Notes under the pieces: model-generated
Told to the model about the DNA's origin: nothing
The model's database searches: none
What the model saw: the letters and a program-made list of their open reading frames with translations, nothing else
DNA from: a virus
IMG/VR virus record: IMGVR_UViG_3300028920_001971
Coordinates: 1 to 35,520 of that record
Reading direction: 5' to 3' (one strand)
Length of the DNA stretch: 35,520 nt
In this document: piece by piece, positions 13,172-18,162 of the stretch
How positions within the stretch are numbered: the first letter of the stretch is position 1
How the letters are laid out: every line of letters starts with the position of its first letter
Position numbers and translations under genes: made by a program

Positions 13172-13248
13172 CCCTTGCGGGCTGGTTCAAACTCGCAAGG
13201 GATTGAGCCAGCCATACTATAAAAACATTTACTTGTCTTCACTATTGA
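13172..13248 (+). promoter_or_regulatory. Unit 4 3' region: two mutually exclusive hairpins plus tag complement
   Basis: Hairpin A pairs CCCTTGCG (13172-13179) with CGCAAGGG (13194-13201). Hairpin B pairs GGCTGGTTCAA (13180-13190) with TTGAGCCAGCC (13203-13213), 11 bp with one G-U. The arms interleave, so only one can form fully. TTTACTTG (13228-13235) then leads directly into TCTTCACTATTGA (13236-13248), the complement of the leader tag at 12899-12911. Unlike units 1-3 the complement is not in a hairpin loop. Confidence 0.6.
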
Positions 13249-13254
13249 GTTATT

Positions 13255-13540
13255 AAAAGTTAAAAGAAAGGAAAATATGGAACTAAGCAAAACCAGTTTT
13301 AAAAACAAATGTTATCTCAAAAGAGTTTTAAGCAATCTTAGAGACGTTGACAAGATGATTTTTTCCGATAAAACAGTAGTTGGCCGAAAAAGCAACGGAA
13401 CCACTACCATCGAGTTTAAAAACAAGGATGGAGAAGCAATTACACCAATAATGAAAGAGGCCGGAAGCCCCTTAGTCCAATTAAAAACCGCTATCGAAGA
13501 TTTAGAATTTTACTTAACTAAAAGTTAAAAGAAAGGAAAA
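13255..13540 (+). repeat. 21-bp direct repeat flanking an early gene
   Basis: An identical 21-nt sequence (AAAAGTTAAAAGAAAGG then AAAA) occurs at 13255-13275 and 13520-13540. Each copy supplies the SD region for the following ORF. The second copy also contains the stop codon of the enclosed gene. Recombination between the copies would delete the gene cleanly. Confidence 0.7.
13277..13528 (+). CDS. Early small protein 5
   Basis: Encodes 83 residues, basic N-terminal half (MELSKTSFKNKCYLKRVLSNL) and strands in the middle (GTTTIEFKNKDGEAI), then an amphipathic helix. No family is recognised. The SD is AAAGGAAA. It is enclosed by a 21-bp direct repeat rather than the tag/hairpin pair of the four preceding genes. 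Confidence 0.6.
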   Translation: MELSKTSFKNKCYLKRVLSNLRDVDKMIFSDKTVVGRKSNGTTTIEFKNKDGEAITPIMKEAGSPLVQLKTAIEDLEFYLTKS

Positions 13541-13541
13541 C

Positions 13542-13580
13542 ATGAAGCATTTTATTTGCATAATTAAAAGAATTAAATAA
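13542..13580 (+). pseudogene. Truncated copy of the start of the 13864 gene
   Basis: A 12-codon ORF, MKHFICIIKRIK, follows an SD-bearing repeat. Its first nine residues match MKNFICIIK of the gene at 13864, and the DNA is alike over about 30 bases before diverging to a stop. It is best read as a remnant of duplication or of recombination between repeated early-gene leaders; a functional micropeptide cannot be excluded. Confidence 0.5.
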
Positions 13581-13594
13581 ATAAAAGGAGGAAT

Positions 13595-13855
13595 ATGAAA
13601 CTGATAAAACTATTGCCTTTTAAAAGTGTACTCGATGATCAAGAATTACCAGTAGCACTTTGGAAAAGCAAGGAAAATCTTTGCGAATACCATGATCCAC
13701 AAGCTGTAACTCAATTTGACAGCGTGGGCGAGTGTGATAATAGTGGTTACTACTATGGTACTGCTGATGAGCTAGAGCCGAAATTCTGTGCTCGGCATTT
13801 TTATCAACTTGTAGTAAATGGTGATGGTAAAAGCAATTATAAATTAGATAAATAA
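13595..13855 (+). CDS. Small Cys/His-containing early protein
   Basis: Encodes 86 residues, with ENLCEYHDPQ, SVGECDNSGYYYG and PKFCARHFYQL. The spaced Cys and His residues (CEYH ... C ... CARH) could bind one zinc ion. No family is recognised. The SD is strong (AAAGGAGG). The next gene starts 8 nt downstream. Confidence 0.6.
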   Translation: MKLIKLLPFKSVLDDQELPVALWKSKENLCEYHDPQAVTQFDSVGECDNSGYYYGTADELEPKFCARHFYQLVVNGDGKSNYKLDK

Positions 13856-13863
13856 GGAGGAAA

Positions 13864-14073
13864 ATGAAAAACTTTATTTGCATTATCAAATCTCATTGTG
13901 AAGCTCCGGACTTTGAGTGGGAGGGCGAAGCCAAGAACAAAGACGAAGCCGTTAGGTCGCTTTTAAGGGGTGGATTGGGGCAAAATGGGTGGGAGTATCC
14001 CGAAGTAGCCGAACGCGTTAGGGAGATAGATAAAAACGGAAATATAACTGAGGGGGGTGATAAAACATGGTAA
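13864..14073 (+). CDS. Small early protein with DUF-like alpha/beta fold
   Basis: Encodes 69 residues: MKNFICIIKSHCEAPDFEWEGEAKNKDEAV then helix and a charged C-terminus. The pattern 'strand - acidic strand WEGEAKNKDEA - helix' resembles small dsRBD-like or nucleotide-pool-related folds of unknown role in phages, but I do not recognise the family. The SD is AAGGAGG. It overlaps the next gene by 7 nt. Its N-terminus is duplicated at 13542. Confidence 0.6.
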   Translation: MKNFICIIKSHCEAPDFEWEGEAKNKDEAVRSLLRGGLGQNGWEYPEVAERVREIDKNGNITEGGDKTW

Positions 14074-14231
14074 CTTTTACCGAACGATATGGTGAACTGT
14101 GGGAAATGTTTATTACCAAGAAATTTAAGAACAGGACAATGACACTAACCCACAAGAGACTAGTACTTTTAGCTAACGAATTTGAAGGCTTTTTAAACAG
14201 GCTGGCTGAGGGATTAGGAGTAGCTGGTTAA
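14067..14231 (+). CDS. Small helical protein
   Basis: Encodes 54 residues (MVTFTERYGELWEMFITKKF ... LLANEFEGFLNRLAEGLG), all helix-forming. It has a strong SD (GAGGGGGGTGAT) and overlaps the previous gene by 7 nt. No family is recognised. The SD-to-ATG context GGTGATAAAACATG is shared with the gene at 14279. Confidence 0.55.
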   Translation: MVTFTERYGELWEMFITKKFKNRTMTLTHKRLVLLANEFEGFLNRLAEGLGVAG

Positions 14232-14234
14232 GGA

Positions 14235-14263
14235 TTGATTGTTTCTATTACTTATAGTATAAT
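14235..14263 (+). promoter_or_regulatory. Rightward promoter with a perfect -10
   Basis: TTGATT (14235-14240), a 17-nt spacer and TATAAT (14258-14263). The predicted +1 (about 14270) lies just past the SD GGAGG (14265-14269) of the next gene. Transcripts from here would therefore have a leader of about 9 nt lacking most of the SD, while read-through transcripts keep it. Confidence 0.6.
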
Positions 14264-14278
14264 AGGAGGTGATAAAAC

Positions 14279-14464
14279 ATGAATAGTAAACAATTTGCGA
14301 ATATTTTAGAACAGCAGTTAATGAGGGATATTGGCGTGGCTTCGGTGGTTTGCCCGACCTGCCAACGATTATACGCTGATCCGGATGAGATAAGTTTTAT
14401 CAATAAGTTTAAAGAATGTGGTTATTGTTCAACTAAGGCGAACTATGAAAATTACGCTGAGTAA
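14279..14464 (+). CDS. Small zinc-ribbon protein
   Basis: Encodes 61 residues, with VVCPTCQRLY at about 24-33 and KECGYCSTKA near residue 48: C-X2-C ... C-X2-C, a four-Cys zinc ribbon. The N-terminus is a short helix (FANILEQQLMRDIG). The SD is excellent (GGAGGTGAT). It overlaps the next gene by 20 nt. Likely a nucleic-acid or protein-binding early protein. Confidence 0.65.
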   Translation: MNSKQFANILEQQLMRDIGVASVVCPTCQRLYADPDEISFINKFKECGYCSTKANYENYAE

Positions 14465-14687
14465 AACAATTAAAATCCCTATTCCTGGGGTACAATTTAG
14501 CAACCAAGTGGTATCGGTGACTGAAGAGCATGAGTTTGCTAAAACACCCACTGATAAGGATGTGGTAAAATTGTGGGGTGAGTTAAATAAAAGATTGGAA
14601 ATGGGTCGGGATGAGGATCTTGGCACTCAACCGGAACAAACTGAATGGTTAAGAAAACCAATTGAGAAAGCGAGGAAATTTAAATGA
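14445..14687 (+). CDS. Small protein of unknown function
   Basis: Encodes 80 residues from ATG 14445 (an upstream GTG frame extends into the zinc-ribbon gene and is less likely). MKITLSKTIKIPIPGVQFSNQ forms strands, and the C-terminal half is a charged helix (VVKLWGELNKRLEMGRDE ... KPIEKARKFK). No family is recognised. It overlaps its neighbours on both sides, so translation is coupled. Confidence 0.6.
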   Translation: MKITLSKTIKIPIPGVQFSNQVVSVTEEHEFAKTPTDKDVVKLWGELNKRLEMGRDEDLGTQPEQTEWLRKPIEKARKFK

Positions 14688-14977
14688 AAGCGATTGTCCA
14701 ATTAAGCCCGAACTTAAAAATAGAGATTGAGGCGGAAGACGAAATGGAGGTGTTACACAAGGGGATAGTCTTGTCTAACCCGCGCAAAGTGTGTAACGAG
14801 TGTCAGGGCAAAGCAACTATGCTAATTTCAAGTAAAGACACCGAGGGCAACACTTATGTCAACAATTTATGCTTAAATTGTGGGGCGAGGTCAAAGCTCG
14901 GCCAATACAAAACTAAGGGTTATTTCTGGAGAGATTTTGAGAAGTGGGAGCGAAAACTTGACAAGAGCGAAAAATAA
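14684..14977 (+). CDS. Zinc-ribbon protein
   Basis: Encodes 97 residues. Residues 1-30 are strand-rich (AIVQLSPNLKIEIEAEDEMEVLHKG, an acidic start). VCNECQGKA (about 36-44) and LCLNCGARS (about 62-70) form a C-X2-C / C-X2-C ribbon, then KTKGYFWRDFEKWERKL. Similar small zinc-ribbon proteins are frequent next to phage ssDNA-binding or recombination genes; function is unproven. The gene overlaps its upstream neighbour by 4 nt and precedes the attenuator-like structure. Confidence 0.65.
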   Translation: MKAIVQLSPNLKIEIEAEDEMEVLHKGIVLSNPRKVCNECQGKATMLISSKDTEGNTYVNNLCLNCGARSKLGQYKTKGYFWRDFEKWERKLDKSEK

Positions 14978-14994
14978 GTTTATAAGAATATGAG

Positions 14995-15081
14995 GCGATT
15001 GAATCAGGTTTAATCCCTTTTTTAGGAGGCGGTAGTTCGCCTAAACCTGAGCTATCGCTTCCTAAGAGAGGGATTTTTTTT
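14995..15081 (+). promoter_or_regulatory. Attenuator: competing antiterminator and terminator hairpins
   Basis: Terminator: 15013-15031 pairs with 15056-15074 over 19 bp (three G-U) and is followed by eight T residues ending at 15081. Competing structure: GCGAT (14995-14999) and TCAGGTTTA (15004-15012) pair with ATCGC (15054-15058) and TAAACCTGA (15042-15050). The two share 15056-15058 and interleave, so they exclude each other. A small hairpin AGGCG/CGCCT (15027-15041) is nested. The ATG of the next gene follows the T tract directly, and its only SD-like AGGG (15069-15072) lies in the terminator arm. Confidence 0.65.
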
Positions 15082-15345
15082 ATGATTGATCCACGAGCCA
15101 GCTTCAATGGCTTCCACAACCCCTATAAACATAAGGGATTAACCCCAACTGAATTTCTTCAAGAGTACCTTCATGGTCGTGTCAACCGCCTTCAAAAAAA
15201 CAATTCAGCCGAATACCGTCAACTCATTGTTGATGTATTGGTGAATTGGGAAAAAGCGGTTACGTACGTAGCAGAACACTTTAAAAATACATTGAGAAGT
15301 CCCTGTCCCAAAGTGTCCGATAGGGGACAAACTGCGATATTTTAA
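15082..15345 (+). CDS. Small protein controlled by the attenuator
   Basis: Encodes 87 residues, MIDPRASFNGFHNPYKHKGLT then a helical region (LQEYLHGRVNRLQ ... LIVDVLVNWEKAVTYVAEHF). No family is recognised. The ATG follows the T tract of a terminator with no independent SD, so expression should depend on antitermination. The last 14 codons overlap the first hairpin of the structured region 15304-15598, so the C-terminus may be the less reliable part. Confidence 0.5.
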   Translation: MIDPRASFNGFHNPYKHKGLTPTEFLQEYLHGRVNRLQKNNSAEYRQLIVDVLVNWEKAVTYVAEHFKNTLRSPCPKVSDRGQTAIF

Positions 15346-15598
15346 GACAGTCGGAAAAGCCCGCGGGTCGTATCGACTTAGCGGAAGCTCTACCCAGACG
15401 ATACAAAACCGTACTGGAGCCGCAGTGGATGAGGGTTAGAAAGAAATCAGAGGGGGTCGGCGCACGATAAGCGGAAAGCTGGTAACCAGTTAGTCGAGGT
15501 TGCCCCCCTCTTATCTCTTTCTAACTCAAGGGCCATTGAACGGAGGACGAAGCCTGCTGAGAGTAAAGCCAGACCTGGGTCGGTGAAGCAGGAGATAT
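15304..15598 (+). ncRNA. Candidate structured RNA in a 330-base gene-free stretch
   Basis: Several nested helices are visible. TGTCCC/GGGACA pairs 15304-15309 with 15324-15329. GTATCG/CGATAC pairs 15370-15375 with 15399-15404 around AGC-GGAA-GCT. ACTG/CAGT is near 15413-15426. A long helix joins 15433-15456 and 15504-15527 (GTTAGAAAGA with TCTTTCTAAC, then AGAGGGGG with CCCCCTCT), capped by a bulged stem with CTGG-TAA-CCAG (15479-15489). CCTGCT/AGCAGG pairs about 15553-15558 with 15586-15591. No convincing ORF exists here. It has no tRNA, tmRNA or RNase P hallmarks I recognise. Confidence 0.5.
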
Positions 15599-15632
15599 TT
15601 CAGAGCACTGTCGAATTTATAAAATCGTTTAC

Positions 15633-15638
15633 TATAAT
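15633..15638 (+). promoter_or_regulatory. Perfect -10 box upstream of the HTH/zinc gene
   Basis: TATAAT at 15633-15638 lies 38 bases before the ATG at 15676. The matching -35 position (GTCGAA) is poor. It may be a promoter that needs an activator; an SD (GGAAAGGG) sits between it and the ATG. Confidence 0.35.
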
Positions 15639-15675
15639 GATAGGGACAAGTAGTTCTTATAAAAGGAAAGGGCTT

Positions 15676-16068
15676 ATGAACAAACTAAAAAAAAGCGAAT
15701 GGTTTGCCGAATTGGTTGGGGAGTGTAAAGCCATTGTTACCGAGGCGGTGTTTGGGTCGAGGTGGCTGTTGGTGGAAGGCTACCATGCTTTAGGTGAACG
15801 AATTAGGAACGAAGGCAAAAAGGTAACGCCTTTACTGAAAGACCTTGCAGTAGAGATAAATCTCTCCGAACGGACTTTATGGAACGCTCTTAAACTATTC
15901 GATAAATACCCCCAATTGGACAAACTGCCGGAAGGGAAGAACATTACCTGGAATAAACTAATAACTAAATACTTGCCTGACAAGAAAGATAAAAACGAGC
16001 CCTGTAAACACGAGTGGGAATTGTGGAACATCTGCAAGCACTGTAAAAAGAGAGAGAGGATTGACTAA
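15676..16068 (+). CDS. HTH protein with a C-terminal zinc knuckle
   Basis: Encodes 130 residues from ATG 15676, which has SD GGAAAGGG; a longer frame from GTG 15583 runs through the structured RNA and is rejected. LLKDLAVEINLSERTLWNALKLFDKYP (53-79) is a helix-turn-helix of the type seen in phage ParB/KorB-like or DUF3102-like proteins. PCKHEW (109-114) and NICKHCKK (118-125) supply C110, H112, C120 and C123 for one zinc ion. Likely a DNA-binding early or middle regulator. Confidence 0.6.
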   Translation: MNKLKKSEWFAELVGECKAIVTEAVFGSRWLLVEGYHALGERIRNEGKKVTPLLKDLAVEINLSERTLWNALKLFDKYPQLDKLPEGKNITWNKLITKYLPDKKDKNEPCKHEWELWNICKHCKKRERID

Positions 16069-16089
16069 TTATCTATCTTATGGTAATAT
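16061..16089 (+). promoter_or_regulatory. Promoter giving a leaderless mRNA
   Basis: TTGACT (16061-16066), a 17-nt spacer and TAATAT (16084-16089). The +1 position seven bases past the -10 is 16096, the A of the ATG. No SD is present in front of that ATG, consistent with leaderless translation. Confidence 0.65.
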
Positions 16090-16095
16090 AAATAT

Positions 16096-16326
16096 ATGGA
16101 TAAATTATACCCTTTTAGTGAATTACGAAAACGAATGAAAGAAGCGGGACTACCTTCTTCTAAACCAACCCTGTACCGGTGGGAAAATCAAGGCCGGTTG
16201 ACATTAAAACGACTCCCTGGCTGGCAAGGCAAAAAACAACAACGGATCGTAACTGAGAAAGATATTGAGGGGATTATCAAAGCATTTTCCCCCGGCGGTT
16301 CGGGTGAATACCACTCGTCTGTTTAG
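16096..16326 (+). CDS. MerR/excisionase-like HTH protein
   Basis: Encodes 76 residues. FSELRKRMKEAGLPSSKPTLYRWENQGRL (7-35) is a MerR/Xis-type winged helix ('...y...gi....l..we..G.l'), followed by the wing KRLPGWQGKKQQRIVTEKDIEGII. The tail FSPGGSGEYHSSV is Gly-rich. It is probably a DNA-binding regulator of the following small-gene cluster. It is predicted to be translated from a leaderless mRNA. The stop codon lies in the 5' arm of a 13-bp hairpin. Confidence 0.7.
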   Translation: MDKLYPFSELRKRMKEAGLPSSKPTLYRWENQGRLTLKRLPGWQGKKQQRIVTEKDIEGIIKAFSPGGSGEYHSSV

Positions 16327-16372
16327 AAGGTAGGCTGGAGAGGAGCAGGCTTTTCCCTGGCCTACCTTCTAA
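16323..16372 (+). promoter_or_regulatory. 13-bp hairpin between HTH gene and next gene
   Basis: TTAGAAGGTAGGC (16323-16335) pairs perfectly with GCCTACCTTCTAA (16360-16372). The 5' arm contains the upstream stop (TAG 16324-16326). The 3' arm ends at the AAGGAG SD (16371-16376) of the gene at 16383, overlapping its first two bases. There is no T tract, so it may regulate translation or mRNA stability rather than terminate. Confidence 0.5.
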
Positions 16373-16382
16373 GGAGACAAGT

Positions 16383-16577
16383 ATGATTATATCCGACCTG
16401 AAATACTACCGCTTTAGTCTAAGTGAAGAAATGAACTTCGTGATCGAAGAGAAATTGACCGGCAGCTCAGTTACGGTTCTCAAACCTAACCTCTACTCAC
16501 TCCAGAGTGCGATAGCTAGGGCTCAAAACAAACGAAGAATATTAGAAAAGAAACAAATCAGAGAAAGGAAAAAATGA
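16383..16577 (+). CDS. Small basic protein
   Basis: Encodes 64 residues: N-terminal strands (MIISDLKYYRFSLSEEMNFVIEEKL) and a strongly basic C-terminal helix (AIARAQNKRRILEKKQIRERKK). No family is recognised. The SD is AAGGAG. It overlaps the next gene by 4 nt. Confidence 0.55.
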   Translation: MIISDLKYYRFSLSEEMNFVIEEKLTGSSVTVLKPNLYSLQSAIARAQNKRRILEKKQIRERKK

Positions 16578-16846
16578 AAGAAATAACCAAGGCCCGCCTA
16601 GAAACGGCCATCGCCTTATTGATTATTTTTTACGTGATCCTCACCGCCTACTTAATGATTAAGATCCATCCGGCGGAATTGTTGGAATGGAAGGATTTGT
16701 ACCAAGTCGAAAAACAACGAGCCGAGCAATGCGTCAGGAACTTCGAGGCAATCACCCCCCAGTTAGACCAGAAGATAATCCACCTGTATCCTTACAATGT
16801 GGAAGACCACGATGAGATGAAATTAGAAGACGGAGTTGTTAAATGA
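16574..16846 (+). CDS. Small single-pass membrane protein
   Basis: Encodes 90 residues. Residues about 12-30 (TAIALLIIFYVILTAYLMI) form one transmembrane helix after a short basic N-terminus. The remainder is soluble and partly coiled-coil (LYQVEKQRAEQCVRNFEAI). The layout is like small phage membrane proteins, including i-spanin-like ones, but no lysis partner is visible nearby. It overlaps neighbours by 4 nt on both sides. Confidence 0.6.
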   Translation: MKEITKARLETAIALLIIFYVILTAYLMIKIHPAELLEWKDLYQVEKQRAEQCVRNFEAITPQLDQKIIHLYPYNVEDHDEMKLEDGVVK

Positions 16847-17055
16847 AAAGGCCGGAACAGGTAGAAAGTCCATTCATGAAAAAACAATATGACCTAAAGG
16901 ATGTTATTGAAGCATTTGGCGCGGTAACTAGAGCCGAAGTAAAAAGAGAAAGGTTGGGCGAGCAGATGGAAACCAGAATTGTAGCCAGAAAAGTAACAAC
17001 CTTTTTATCAACCCTACAAAGTATCGGCGAGCGAAATGAAAGAGATATTAAGTAA
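16843..17055 (+). CDS. Small helical protein
   Basis: Encodes 70 residues, charged and helical (DLKDVIEAFGAVTRAEVKRERLGEQ and VTTFLSTLQSIGERNERDIK). No family is recognised. It starts in ATGA overlap with the membrane-protein gene and overlaps the next gene by 20 nt. Confidence 0.5.
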   Translation: MKRPEQVESPFMKKQYDLKDVIEAFGAVTRAEVKRERLGEQMETRIVARKVTTFLSTLQSIGERNERDIK

Positions 17056-17212
17056 GCTAAGGACTATTTACAATGAACCGGCAATAAAAAGAGATGTTTG
17101 GGGTCGGCGACCCGCAACACCTAAAGAAATCGAGGGGGCTTTAAAAGAAGAGGGTTGGGAAGATCGCTATTTACCGACAGAGGAAGACGTAGCCAGGAAA
17201 GGCGACGAATGA
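17036..17212 (+). CDS. Small protein (58 residues)
   Basis: ATG 17036 to TGA 17210-17212. It reads MKEILSKLRTIYNEPA, RDVWGRRPATPKEIEGALKEEGWED, RYLPTEEDVARKGDE. The central part (TPKEIEGALKEEGW) looks like a helix-turn unit. It ends in an ATGA overlap with the following gene, which supports it as a real member of the run of small genes. Function unknown. Confidence 0.5.
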   Translation: MKEILSKLRTIYNEPAIKRDVWGRRPATPKEIEGALKEEGWEDRYLPTEEDVARKGDE

Positions 17213-17358
17213 AGTGCCAGTTCAAGAACATCAAGACTGGAAAACCATTAAGCGATAAGTGCCCGATCTGTGAGCTTTACATCAGTAAGCACACGCCTAA
17301 AGAAATGAACATTGTCTTTAGAAAGGTTAACGAGGTAATAAGATGGCTAAAAAAATGA
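17209..17358 (+). CDS. Small Cys-containing protein
   Basis: Encodes 49 residues from ATG 17209, in ATGA overlap with the previous gene; a longer frame from 17155 would overlap that gene heavily and is not preferred. It has KCQFKNIKTG ... KCPICELYISKH, with a C-X2-C that together with C3 and H25-type residues could bind zinc. No family is recognised. Confidence 0.5.
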   Translation: MKCQFKNIKTGKPLSDKCPICELYISKHTPKEMNIVFRKVNEVIRWLKK

Positions 17359-17765
17359 AACCCATAAAACCAAGTAAGGGAAGAAAGCCCAGCATTAAAT
17401 CCTTGGAAAAGAAACTTTGGGACTTGACTAAAGAATATGTCTTCGCAAGAGATAGGTCTCGGTGTCAGAAGTGCGGTAAAAAAGTGAGCGGAAGCAACCG
17501 CCATCCCAGCCATGTCTTTAGCAAGAAGAATTATAAATATTTACGCTACGATCCTTTAAATTTAAAAACGCTCTGCTTCCATTGCCATATCAACTGGTGG
17601 CATTTAAACCCCGTAGAATCGGGCTTATGGTTCAAGAACACCTTTCCAGAACGGTATGTTTATTTGCTCAGGAACAAGCACAAGACTATCAACGAAGAAC
17701 GCCGGAAGCAAGGATTAACTCTTAGGGAATGGTACGAATTAAAGATTAAAGAAATAGATAAATGA
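17343..17765 (+). CDS. HNH-type endonuclease (NinG-like)
   Basis: Encodes 140 residues. CQKCGKKV (41-48) and LCFHCH (77-82) give a four-Cys zinc site. SHVFSKKNYKYLRYDPLNLKTL (56-77) supplies the HNH His (H57) and Asn (N73). The C-terminal NWWHLNPVE and helical tail recall the NinG/Rap recombination nuclease family of lambdoid phages; generic HNH nuclease is the alternative. It overlaps the previous gene by 16 nt. It may act in recombination, packaging or as a homing-type nuclease. Confidence 0.7.
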   Translation: MAKKMKPIKPSKGRKPSIKSLEKKLWDLTKEYVFARDRSRCQKCGKKVSGSNRHPSHVFSKKNYKYLRYDPLNLKTLCFHCHINWWHLNPVESGLWFKNTFPERYVYLLRNKHKTINEERRKQGLTLREWYELKIKEIDK

Positions 17766-17774
17766 AACTAATAT

Positions 17775-17912
17775 ATGAAATCAAACAAAGGATGGGAACA
17801 AAGATGTATAAGTTGCGGAAAGAAGCTCTCCGCAAGACAAGCGCGCTATTCATGGGCGGTAAGAAGAAAACCACTATGTCAGGAGTGCTTAAAAAGCAGA
17901 TTAAAAAACTAG
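17775..17912 (+). CDS. Four-Cys zinc-ribbon protein (45 residues)
   Basis: MKSNKGWEQRCISCGKK (C11, C14) and KPLCQECLKS (C35, C38) form a compact zinc ribbon separated by a basic, aromatic stretch (RQARYSWAVRRK). A second frame over the same bases, 17762-17941 (59 residues starting MKLIYEIKQRMG), is also open and joined to its neighbours by ATGA-type overlaps. The zinc-binding pattern favours 17775-17912, but the tight spacing favours 17762-17941. No strong SD decides it. Confidence 0.45.
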   Translation: MKSNKGWEQRCISCGKKLSARQARYSWAVRRKPLCQECLKSRLKN

Positions 17913-17937
17913 CAGAAAAAATAATTGTGGAGGTTAA

Positions 17938-18114
17938 ATGAAGGAAAGACAAAGACAAATTACCAATGACGAGAAGAGGGCGGTGTGGCAAGCAGTTAAA
18001 GGGCTAATGGGAATAGGCCCAATCTTTAGTGAGGAAGATAAGCTCAGAACAGATGACGGATTTGATTATCCAAAGACTGAACAAATAAAAAGGAAGAAAG
18101 GGGGGGCTAAATAA
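17938..18114 (+). CDS. Small charged protein ending the early/middle cluster
   Basis: Encodes 58 residues, MKERQRQITNDEKRAVWQAV then KGLMGIGPIFSEEDKL and a basic end (IKRKKGGAK). SD GGAGG is 5 nt before the ATG. No family is recognised. It ends 12 nt before the -35 of the glycan-operon promoter. Confidence 0.55.
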   Translation: MKERQRQITNDEKRAVWQAVKGLMGIGPIFSEEDKLRTDDGFDYPKTEQIKRKKGGAK

Positions 18115-18125
18115 TGGGGAAGGGA

Positions 18126-18154
18126 TTGAAATTACTTAGAATTTGTGGTATCAT
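18126..18154 (+). promoter_or_regulatory. Promoter of the glycan operon
   Basis: TTGAAA (18126-18131), a 17-nt spacer and TATCAT (18149-18154) with the extension TGG directly before it. The expected +1 is near 18161 and the first ATG is 18163, so the first gene is probably leaderless or nearly so. It is the only clear promoter before the 17-kb block of overlapping genes. Confidence 0.6.
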
Positions 18155-18162
18155 GGAGGACA

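Noticed and set aside
12236-13213. Integron attC-like sites between the small early genes
   Set aside because: Hairpins separate small cassettes and one stem has CCTAAC/GTTAGG, but the other stems lack the conserved attC core sequences and no integrase is present. The tag-loop complementarity is not an attC property.
13172-13213. H-type pseudoknot
   Set aside because: The arms interleave correctly, but connecting loops of 0, 3 and 1 nt cannot span stems of 8 and 11 bp, so alternative hairpins are the better reading.
15304-15598. tRNA, tmRNA or RNase P RNA
   Set aside because: No T-arm motif or acceptor stem with CCA-type end, no tag-peptide reading frame and no P4 consensus were found, despite GGTAAC-like fragments.
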